DNA of 64,000 bases from CAYSLU01 sp964431965 (GTDB lineage: Bacteria > Verrucomicrobiota > Kiritimatiellia > CAIKKV01 > CAYSLU01): contig CAYSLU010000007.1 of the NCBI GenBank assembly GCA_964431965.1, positions 17,642-81,641 of the forward strand. Direction: 5' to 3'. Positions 52,230 through 59,188 of this stretch are shown piece by piece; position 1 is the stretch's first letter; each line of letters opens with the position of its first letter. The position numbers were made by a program, and so were the translations under genes. The notes beneath the pieces were generated by a model. That model did no database searches. It saw nothing but the letters and a program-made list of their open reading frames with translations, and was not told where the DNA came from.

Positions 52230-52646
52230 CTAGCTCCGTTCCTTCATCGCCGCGAACTTGATGCGGTAGATTCCGGCCGCCGTGCAGGCGTTCAGAACCG
52301 TTCGCACGGCGACGTGGCGCGAATCGCCGTCCCCTCGGACCACAACCGGCACATCTTGCCCGTACTCGGACACCGCCTTGCTCAGCACCGACTGAAGCAG
52401 CTCGGCCGAGATCGGGGTCCGCGCGATCGAGATATGCCCCTTCTTGTCCACATCCACATTGATCTCGCGCGGGTCCTTCTTGACCACGGCCGTCCCATGC
52501 GGGGCCATCGCCAGCTGGATCTTGTCGTCAATCGCCTTGTCCTGCATGCTGATCGTACACACAAAGAAGATGATCAGCTGGAAGACCACGTCGATCATGG
52601 CCACCAGGTTCCCGCTCAGCTCGTCGTCGCTTGGCTGCTTGCGCAT
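52230..52646 (-). CDS. exbD: ExbD/TolR-family motor protein, copy 2
   Basis: 138 aa. Asp19 lies in the transmembrane helix (NLVAMIDVVFQLIIFFVCTI). The periplasmic domain shows INVDVDKKGHISIARTPISAELL and VPVVVRGDGDSRHVAVRTVLNAC. It differs from copy 1 in its loop and tail, so the two may form hetero-assemblies with a single ExbB. Two tandem ExbD genes after one ExbB are common in PVC and planctomycete genomes. Located 57 bp after the exbB stop. Confidence 0.9.
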   Translation of the reverse strand: MRKQPSDDELSGNLVAMIDVVFQLIIFFVCTISMQDKAIDDKIQLAMAPHGTAVVKKDPREINVDVDKKGHISIARTPISAELLQSVLSKAVSEYGQDVPVVVRGDGDSRHVAVRTVLNACTAAGIYRIKFAAMKERS

Positions 52647-52703
52647 ATCCGCGCGTGCTCCCGTCCGGAGTTTGCCCCGCCGTAGCCGGGGCGATCGATC
52701 CGC

Positions 52704-53528
52704 TTACCCCTCGACGACTTCGACGTTGCGAAGGGTCTTGGTCACGTCCAGCGTCAGGGCTTCCATTCCCAAGATCGCCCGCATCGCCCGGCTCTTGAAG
52801 AAGTAGAAGAAGATCGCGGCCGGAACGGCGGTGGTCAAGCCGACAGCCGTCGCCCAGAGACCGTGCGAAATGTTCAACGCGAGCATCGCCTGCTGTGCGG
52901 CGCCGGCCTGCTGCGTGCCCAGCGTGAAGAACGCGAAGATCATGCCTTGCACCGTACCAATCAGTCCCAGCATGGGGGTCGTGTTCGAAACCACGCTCAG
53001 GTAGGCCACCCGCGAGAGGAGCTTCTCGCTCTCCAAGTCCGCCGCCACCGTCACGGCGTCCTGAACGACCTCGAACCCCTCCTGCACGTTCATCAGGCCG
53101 GCCCGCAGGATGCGCCCGAGCGGAGCCGGCGACTCCTCGCATGTCTGGATGGCCTTCACAACGTCGCCCTGCTCGATCGCGCCGCGCACCGCCTCCACCA
53201 GCTCCGGCGGCGATATCTTCTTCTCTCGAATCGTAATGTAGGAGTCCACGATCAGCGCCACGCTGATCACCGAGCCGGCGATCAGCAGCGCCCAGATCAG
53301 TACGCCGAACCAGCCGGACTTCCAGATGATCGACACCAGGTTCATCTTCGCATGTGAATCCCCCTTGGCCTCTTCGGCCGGCGCGCCGGCCTCCGCCTTG
53401 GCCTCGGCCGCCGGCTTCTCCACCGCCTTGCCACCCTCAGCGGCCTTCTCCTGCGCGCAGAGCCGCCCAAACGGAATCGCCACGCACAGGCCAGCCAGCA
53501 AAACCACCATCCACAGCGAATTCCTCAT
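52704..53528 (-). CDS. exbB: MotA/TolQ/ExbB-family proton channel protein
   Basis: 274 aa with a signal-peptide-like N-terminus (MRNSLWMVVLLAGLCVAIPFGRLCA) followed by an Ala/Glu/Lys-rich segment (about 27-60). The first TM is at about 63-90 (WFGVLIWALLIAGSVISVALIV). The conserved TolQ/ExbB core is VSNTTPMLGLIGTVQGMIFAFFTLG, and the last TM has TAVGLTTAVPAAIFFYFF. It forms the proton-conducting motor with two ExbD proteins. The extra N-terminal extension is common in planctomycete-type ExbB. The promoter lies at 53698-53726, with a leader of about 160 nt. Confidence 0.92.
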   Translation of the reverse strand: MRNSLWMVVLLAGLCVAIPFGRLCAQEKAAEGGKAVEKPAAEAKAEAGAPAEEAKGDSHAKMNLVSIIWKSGWFGVLIWALLIAGSVISVALIVDSYITIREKKISPPELVEAVRGAIEQGDVVKAIQTCEESPAPLGRILRAGLMNVQEGFEVVQDAVTVAADLESEKLLSRVAYLSVVSNTTPMLGLIGTVQGMIFAFFTLGTQQAGAAQQAMLALNISHGLWATAVGLTTAVPAAIFFYFFKSRAMRAILGMEALTLDVTKTLRNVEVVEG

Positions 53529-53697
53529 CGCACGGCACTCCTTGAAACGATCAGCCTCTGATTCTCAGCCCGCCAAACGACGACACCGGTTGTACGCCAC
53601 CGATCCGCTCGCCCCGCCACACACCGGGCACAGGGCGCCTTTCCCGCGACGCGGCAGCCCGCGCCGTTGGTAACCGGTTGGATCACGATTGTCAGCG

Positions 53698-53726
53698 AAG
53701 ATATTTCAAAGCGCAGAGCCGTGCAA
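53698..53726 (-). promoter_or_regulatory. Sigma-70 promoter of the exbB-exbD-exbD operon
   Basis: Minus strand: TTGCAC, 17 nt, TATCTT. Transcription would start near 53691, giving a leader of about 160 nt before the ATG at 53528. AAGGAG lies 11 nt before that ATG. Confidence 0.5.
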
Positions 53727-53744
53727 GCGATAAATTCCCCGCCC

Positions 53745-53854
53745 GCAATGGGACAGTGACGTGAGGGGGACGGAGCCCGAACCGGCCGGGGACGGCCGGC
53801 TCCAAGGAACCCGCTTCGCTTCGTCCCGTGGAGACGGCGGTCCCCGCCGTTCCG
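53745..53854. repeat. Dispersed REP/BIME-like repeat, copy B (inverted relative to copy A)
   Basis: 110 bp matching the reverse complement of 26616-26723 with only a few base changes and a small indel. The same two hairpins: GGAGCC/GGCTCC boundary (53772-53777 and 53798-53803) and ACGGCGG-tcc-CCGCCGT. It lies between two promoters in a gene-free region. Confidence 0.75.
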
Positions 53855-53895
53855 CCCCTCTCCCGTCACTGACGCCTTACCGCGCCGATTCGGAG

Positions 53896-53923
53896 TTGCC
53901 ATGCGGAGCGGCGGCGTTATAGA
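53896..53923 (+). promoter_or_regulatory. Sigma-70 promoter of ppi, nearly leaderless
   Basis: TTGCCA, 16 nt, TATAGA. The predicted transcription start (about 53930) lies just before the ATG at 53932, with no Shine-Dalgarno in between. Confidence 0.5.
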
Positions 53924-53931
53924 TTCCGCGC

Positions 53932-54504
53932 ATGAACACACGTCATCTCGCAACCGTCGTCGCCCTACTGGGGATTACCGTCATGGCTACTGCCTCCGCC
54001 CGCGCCAGCACCAACGCTCCGTCGGCCTCCATCCCGGTCGTGATGAAGACCTCGATGGGCGATATCGAGCTCGAGCTCGACAGCGCCAAGGCCCCCATCT
54101 CGGTCAGCAATTTCATCGCCTACGCGGAGGCCGGCTTCTACAGCAATACCGTCTTCCACCGGGTCATCCCGAACTTCATGATCCAAGGTGGCGGAATGGA
54201 CGCCCAGATGCGGCAGAAGCCCACCCGCCCGCCCATCAAGAACGAGGCCGCCAACGGGCTGAAGAATCAGCGCGGCACGCTCGCCATGGCCCGCACGATG
54301 GTCGTCGACAGCGCCACCGCTCAGTTCTTCATCAACGTCAAGGACAACGACTTCCTGAACAACGGGGCCCGGGACTTCGGCTACGCGGTGTTCGGCAAGG
54401 TGACGGCCGGCATGGACGTCGTGGACAAAATCGCCGCCGTCGCCACCGGCAGTCAAGACGTGCCCCGGCAGCCGGTGCTCATCCTCGACGTGCGCCGCAA
54501 GTAG
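53932..54504 (+). CDS. ppi: Periplasmic peptidylprolyl cis-trans isomerase (cyclophilin)
   Basis: 190 aa with signal peptide (cleaved about ASARA). Cyclophilin core: VFHRVIPNFMIQGGGMD, with the Arg of the active site, then SATAQFFINVKDNDFLN and GYAVFGKVTAGMDVVDKI. A periplasmic PpiA-type foldase. The predicted promoter places its mRNA start right at the ATG, so translation may be leaderless. First gene of a plus-strand series. Confidence 0.93.
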   Translation: MNTRHLATVVALLGITVMATASARASTNAPSASIPVVMKTSMGDIELELDSAKAPISVSNFIAYAEAGFYSNTVFHRVIPNFMIQGGGMDAQMRQKPTRPPIKNEAANGLKNQRGTLAMARTMVVDSATAQFFINVKDNDFLNNGARDFGYAVFGKVTAGMDVVDKIAAVATGSQDVPRQPVLILDVRRK

Positions 54505-54563
54505 CCGGATCGCACTCCGTCTGTCCCGTTTCGAATGCTCAGAACGAAAGGCGATACAACACC

Positions 54564-55697
54564 ATGAAGAAACTGAAGGTCGGTATGGTCGGCGGCGGCG
54601 GGCCGGGCAGCTTCTTTGGCCGGGTTCACCTGCGAGCCATCTCCCTCGACGGTTCGCGCGAACTGGTGGCCGGAGCGCTCCGATCCGACCCCAAGCAGTC
54701 GCTGGAGGCGGCGAAGGAGTGGGGCATCCAGGGGTTCCCGGATTGCCAGGCGATGATCGATGCCTGGAAGGCCGGCCGGCTCGAGCTGGACTACGTCACG
54801 GTCACCACGCCGAACCACGCGCACTTCGGCCCCGCCAAGGCCTGCCTCGAGGCCGGCCTGCCCGTCCTGTGCGAGAAGCCGATGACCTTCACGGTCGAGG
54901 AATCCGAAGCGCTCGTCCGCCTGAACCAGAAGAAGAAGGTGCCGTTTGTCCTGGCCCACACCTACACCGGGCACCCGATGATGATGTTCGCCCGGGAGCT
55001 GGTGAAGCGCGGGGACATCGGCGAGATCCGCAAGATCGAGTCCTGGTACACCCAGGGCTGGCTCGCGACCGCCCTCGAGAAGAGCGGCCAGCAGCAGGCG
55101 TCATGGCGCACCGACCCGAAGCGCACCGGCATCTCGAACTGCGGCGGAGACATCGGCACCCACGCCTTCGTGGCCGCCACGTGGGTCAGCGGGCTCGACG
55201 TGAAGCGCGTCTCCGCCCGGCTCAACCGGTTCGTCTCCGGCCGCGCGCTGGACGACGACTTCAACGTGATCGCCGAGCTCTCGAACGGCGGCACCGCGCT
55301 GATCACCGCCACGCAGATCGCGATCGGGTACAAGAACGACACCGGCTTCCGCATGTTCGGCACCAAGGGCTCGATCGAGTGGCACCAGGAGGCGGCGGAG
55401 CAGCTGCTCCTGCGCCGCGGCACCTGTGACGAGACATACTGGATCGGCGTCGGCGGGCCGACCTTCCCGGCCAACGTGTCCTCCTACTTGCGCGCCCCGG
55501 CCGGGCACCACGAGGACTTCTTCGAAGCGCTGGCCAACCTGCACGGCACGATAGAGCGCTCCATCCGGCGCCAGCGCGGGGAGTCAGCGCCCGAGCCCTA
55601 CCCCCACCCCGGCCTCAAGGAGGGATTGGCGGGAATGAAGTTCGTGCGGGCCGCCGTCGCCAGTTCACGCAAGCGCGGAGCCTGGACCAAGGTGTAG
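54564..55697 (+). CDS. Gfo/Idh/MocA-family oxidoreductase
   Basis: 377 aa. N-terminal Rossmann domain (KLKVGMVGGGGPGSFFGRVHLRAI), with VLCEKPMTFTVEESEALV, the catalytic EKP motif. C-terminal alpha/beta domain contains GGDIGTHAFVAATWVSG (His of the active site). Such enzymes oxidise or reduce sugars, inositol or sugar nucleotides with NAD(P). It could act on the glycans released by the GH38-like enzyme nearby, but no evidence ties them. Followed by a terminator hairpin. Confidence 0.9.
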   Translation: MKKLKVGMVGGGGPGSFFGRVHLRAISLDGSRELVAGALRSDPKQSLEAAKEWGIQGFPDCQAMIDAWKAGRLELDYVTVTTPNHAHFGPAKACLEAGLPVLCEKPMTFTVEESEALVRLNQKKKVPFVLAHTYTGHPMMMFARELVKRGDIGEIRKIESWYTQGWLATALEKSGQQQASWRTDPKRTGISNCGGDIGTHAFVAATWVSGLDVKRVSARLNRFVSGRALDDDFNVIAELSNGGTALITATQIAIGYKNDTGFRMFGTKGSIEWHQEAAEQLLLRRGTCDETYWIGVGGPTFPANVSSYLRAPAGHHEDFFEALANLHGTIERSIRRQRGESAPEPYPHPGLKEGLAGMKFVRAAVASSRKRGAWTKV

Positions 55698-55700
55698 TCC

Positions 55701-55760
55701 GGCCTCCGCAGAGGCCGAGCGCGAAACAGGGGCGCCGCCCGAACGCGGGACGGCGCCCCT
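55701..55760 (+). terminator. Tandem hairpins after the Gfo/Idh/MocA gene
   Basis: GGCCTC-cgca-GAGGCC (55701-55716) is followed by a perfect 10-bp stem AGGGGCGCCG / CGGCGCCCCT (55728-55737, 55751-55760). Pyrimidine-rich DNA (TCCGCTTCCTCC) follows rather than a true T-run. Confidence 0.5.
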
Positions 55761-55853
55761 TCCGCTTCCTCCCCCCGGCGTTAGCATTTGCCGACGCCTT
55801 CCTGCTGTTGTACTCTCCGTGCTGTCGACGGGCGGACCGGTCGACTGCTAACC

Positions 55854-57689
55854 GTGAAGACCGCTGCTCTCATATTCACCAATCTCGCCTTGGTCGCCTG
55901 CTTCATCCACCTGATGAGGAAGCGCGACTTCCTCAGCTACTTCCAGAACGGGCGGTGGTGGCTGACGTGGCTGGCCATCGCCATCATCACGCTGATGGAC
56001 GAGCTGACGTCCATCTACTATGCCCCGTTCGAGGCCTACCGCTTCATCGGGATGCGGGCCATCGTCTACATCGGCATCACCTCCCTGTTCTTCGCGTTCA
56101 TGTCCACCCGCATGGTCGAGATCGCCGAGATCCTGGAGGTGAACAACATCCGGGGCGGCGGCGTTTATTCCTTTTCGTACATGATCCTGGGCCCCAGCGC
56201 CTCGTTCATCGCCGCCGCGTCCATCCTGGTCGTGTATGTCCTGACCGCGGCCATGTCCACCGTCAGCGCCGTCCAGAACGGCACGACGTTCGTCAGCATG
56301 ACGCCCCAGGCGAAGTACGCCCTGGCGTTTGTGGTCGTCTGGGGCATCGCTGGGCTCAACATCCTGGGCATCCGCGAGAGCGCAAAGTTCACGTTCGTCT
56401 TCTTCGTCGCGGGCGCGATCGTGCTCGTCAACCTGATGGTCGGCGGTCTCTTCAGCCTCTCGTCCGAATCGGTCGGCCACATCCGCGAGGGCGTCCGCCT
56501 CACGGTGGACGACATCCGAGGGCAGTCCTTCTTCGCGGCCTACGGCAACATCATCGCCGGCCTCGGCGCCTGCGTGCTGACGTATTCGGGGATCGAATCC
56601 GTGCTGCAAACCGCCTCGCTTGCACGGAGCTGGCGGGACATCGGCAAGGCCTACCTGTTCCTGGCCCTGACCGTCGGCATCTTTACCCCGGTCATCGCCC
56701 TCCTCGCGCTGTCCTCAACCCCGAATCTCGACACCCATACCACCGACCTCATCCCGGCCTTCGCGCAGCTCACGAACGGGCGCGTGTTCGGCATCGCGGT
56801 CAGCATCCTGGCCAGCCTGACCCTCATCATGGCGGTCAACACGGCCATGGTGGCCTCCGCCGAGCTGATCGAGAAGATCGCCGAAAAGTACAGCTACAGC
56901 TGGATCGTGAAGCTGAACCGGCGGCAGTCGCTCTACCGCGTCCACATCTTCAACGCCATCTTCTACACGCTGATCATCATCGCCACGAGCGGCAGCCAGG
57001 CCCTGCTGGCACAGATGTACGCCGTCGGCCTGATCGCCAGCTTCTCCATCAACATCCTCTCGCTCATCCTCTACAAGTACGCGAAGGGAACGAAGGAGAT
57101 CACGTTCAACACCTCCCGCATCGGCACGGTCTGCATCTTCATTCTCCTGGTCAGCATCTTCATCTACATCGCGTTCAACCGCCTCTACGGGACGGCGCTC
57201 TGGCTGACCATGGCCGGCATCTTCCTGTTCGCCGGGCTGCGGATTGCCAAGCGCCGCGCCCCTGAAATCTCCGTCCGCCGCGCGACGCATACGCCCATGG
57301 ACATCGTCTTTGCCATCGTGGCCATGCCGGCCGATGACGTGCACGTTCACTTCACCCGCCCGAAGGAGAACGCCACGCGCAGCGAGACGAATTCGATCGA
57401 GGTGTCGTTCTACTCGCCCCGCATCCAGCGCGCGGAAAAGGATGTGCCCAACCGGTTCTGGATCTCGATCCAGGAGCGGACCGGCCTCTTCGAAATGATC
57501 CTCGGCCTCCTCGAAACCATCAGCTACGACGTGCCTTCCGAGAAGCGGGTTCACATCCACTTCGGCTGGCCGCTCTCCTCGTGGCTGGACCGCCTGTCGA
57601 TGGGCGTGATGGTTCACAGCTTCATCCATCTGCCCAAGCAGTTCCCTGACTTCTGCTTCCACATCGACTACCAGGGATCCGACCGATGA
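55854..57689 (+). CDS. APC-superfamily amino acid/polyamine permease with C-terminal soluble domain
   Basis: 611 aa; GTG at 55854 gives a start next to the first helix (TAALIFTNLALVACFIHLM), the earlier frame being unsupported. Twelve or so hydrophobic helices cover residues 1-460, including GVYSFSYMILGPSASFIAAASI and TYSGIESVLQ, typical of APC transporters. After the last helix, residues about 480-611 form a soluble domain (DIVFAIVAMPADDVHVHFTRP... EVSFYSPRIQRAEKDVPNRFWISIQERTGLFEMILGLLE). The gene is translationally coupled to the YdjY-like gene (ATGA overlap). Substrate unknown. Confidence 0.8.
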   Translation: MKTAALIFTNLALVACFIHLMRKRDFLSYFQNGRWWLTWLAIAIITLMDELTSIYYAPFEAYRFIGMRAIVYIGITSLFFAFMSTRMVEIAEILEVNNIRGGGVYSFSYMILGPSASFIAAASILVVYVLTAAMSTVSAVQNGTTFVSMTPQAKYALAFVVVWGIAGLNILGIRESAKFTFVFFVAGAIVLVNLMVGGLFSLSSESVGHIREGVRLTVDDIRGQSFFAAYGNIIAGLGACVLTYSGIESVLQTASLARSWRDIGKAYLFLALTVGIFTPVIALLALSSTPNLDTHTTDLIPAFAQLTNGRVFGIAVSILASLTLIMAVNTAMVASAELIEKIAEKYSYSWIVKLNRRQSLYRVHIFNAIFYTLIIIATSGSQALLAQMYAVGLIASFSINILSLILYKYAKGTKEITFNTSRIGTVCIFILLVSIFIYIAFNRLYGTALWLTMAGIFLFAGLRIAKRRAPEISVRRATHTPMDIVFAIVAMPADDVHVHFTRPKENATRSETNSIEVSFYSPRIQRAEKDVPNRFWISIQERTGLFEMILGLLETISYDVPSEKRVHIHFGWPLSSWLDRLSMGVMVHSFIHLPKQFPDFCFHIDYQGSDR

Positions 57690-59188
57690 GCCGCGCGACA
57701 CCTGCCCGGCGGGCGGAGGCCGCCACGCTGGCCGCCCTGCTCGCACTCGCCGGCCCAGCCGCGGCGCCGGCGCAGGACCCGCCCCCGGAGGGCGCAGCCG
57801 TCACGGCGCGGCATCAGGCCAACCTCTCGTTCGTGCTCCGCGAGCACGAGAGGAACCTCCTCTCCTTCCGAGATCGATCCGACATGCTGGTGCGGCCCGG
57901 CCTCGTGGCCAGCCGAGCGGAGCGCCGGATCCGCCTCACGGCCGAGGCGACGGCCCTGTCGCCAGCCGACCCCGTGGAGTTCTTCCTCATCGCCGACGGC
58001 AGCGGACACGGGTATGAGGCCGCCGCCCTTGCCTTCGTCAAGCCAAGCGACCTCCACGAAGCGCTGGAGTTCATCGGCGTCCCGGCGGGCCAGCCGGCGA
58101 GCACCCGGGCACTCCGTCTCTGGCCCAAGGGCGAGCGCGTGCTGGTGACGTTCGAGTGGGACATGCCGGTCGGCGACCCCGGCGCGAAGCCCATCCGCCA
58201 GCAGGTCCGGGCGGAGCGGCTGATCGTCAGCCGGGACTTCGACGGGCCGCTGCCCGAGACCGGCCTCGTGTTCGTCGGCTCCACGCGCACGCCGAACCCC
58301 GGGAGCCCGTCGGGCACCGTGTACGCCGCCGATGCCTTCGAGCCGAACTCCATCGCGGCCACCTACAACGAGTCCACGACGGTTCTCGACGTCCCACGCC
58401 AGGCCGAGAAGGGCGCCGTGTATGGCGGCCAGACGATGAACCCGGACTTCCGGTTCGAGCGCGGACAGCGCATCGACGTGCGCATCGAGCCCGAATACCC
58501 GGCCGGGCGCCGGCGCGTCCTCGACCTCGACCTCACGGCCGCCGCGCCCACCGGCGCCTCCGCGGCCGCCCTCGCCGATCTGCGGTTCGAGCTTCGCGAG
58601 GCCGGGACCACCAACGGCCTGGCGGATGCGCGCGCGCCGGACGTGCTGGCGTTCTTCGGCCGCGCCACCGACAGCGGACGCGATCCGTTCGTGACCGTTC
58701 GGCCCGGCCCCGCTCTGGCTCTCCGGGCGGTCGCGGACCTGTGCCGCATGCTGGCGGCAGCCGAGGGCGAGCGGGGCATCCGCGTGGAGCCTCCTCCCGC
58801 CGGTCACCCGTACTTCCGCACCTTTCTGCCGCCCGAGAAGTTCCGCGAGCGGGGCAACCGGCCCATCCAGCCGTGGGAGCTGATTCTCGAGGCGACATCG
58901 GGCGGAGGCGTCACCGGACGCCTGAACCGGATCGAGGAGAAGTGGAGCCCCAACGCGGACAAGCCGTCGTTCGACATCCGGGTGTTCGATGCGTCTACTC
59001 CGCAGGCGGTGCGGCACGTCCTGACCGGGCAGCAGGGCCCCCCCATCGTGCTCGTCTTCGCGCCGGACGCGATGGCCTACGGCACGCTGGTTTCGTTCCT
59101 CAGGCCGATCCTCGACACGCATCCCACCGTGTATGTGTTCCTTCCGCCCGCACCGGCGCCGGCGGCCGCGGCTCAGCCCGCACGCTGA
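57686..59188 (+). CDS. Secreted YdjY-like protein, large
   Basis: 500 aa with a signal peptide (TLAALLALAGPAAAPAQD). Residues about 88-215 match a YdjY-type domain (PVEFFLIADGSGHGYEAAALAFVKPSDLHEALEFIGVPAG, with the Gly-His-Gly-Tyr-Glu cluster), which may bind metal or a cofactor. From memory this domain occurs in planctomycetes and relatives. Residues about 230-500 are a separate region, rich in Pro/Glu and ending in a Pro/Ala tail. The start overlaps the permease stop by 4 bp. Its 3' end overlaps the GH38-like gene tail to tail by 16 bp. Function unknown. Confidence 0.65.
   Translation: MSRATPARRAEAATLAALLALAGPAAAPAQDPPPEGAAVTARHQANLSFVLREHERNLLSFRDRSDMLVRPGLVASRAERRIRLTAEATALSPADPVEFFLIADGSGHGYEAAALAFVKPSDLHEALEFIGVPAGQPASTRALRLWPKGERVLVTFEWDMPVGDPGAKPIRQQVRAERLIVSRDFDGPLPETGLVFVGSTRTPNPGSPSGTVYAADAFEPNSIAATYNESTTVLDVPRQAEKGAVYGGQTMNPDFRFERGQRIDVRIEPEYPAGRRRVLDLDLTAAAPTGASAAALADLRFELREAGTTNGLADARAPDVLAFFGRATDSGRDPFVTVRPGPALALRAVADLCRMLAAAEGERGIRVEPPPAGHPYFRTFLPPEKFRERGNRPIQPWELILEATSGGGVTGRLNRIEEKWSPNADKPSFDIRVFDASTPQAVRHVLTGQQGPPIVLVFAPDAMAYGTLVSFLRPILDTHPTVYVFLPPAPAPAAAAQPAR

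Larger units (their letters stand above)
53529..53931. other. 403-bp gene-free divergent region (exbB / ppi)
   Basis: No open reading frame with support. It holds the exbB promoter (53698-53726), the dispersed repeat copy B (53745-53854), and the ppi promoter (53896-53923). An AT-rich stretch at about 53685-53740 separates the two transcription units. Confidence 0.7.
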
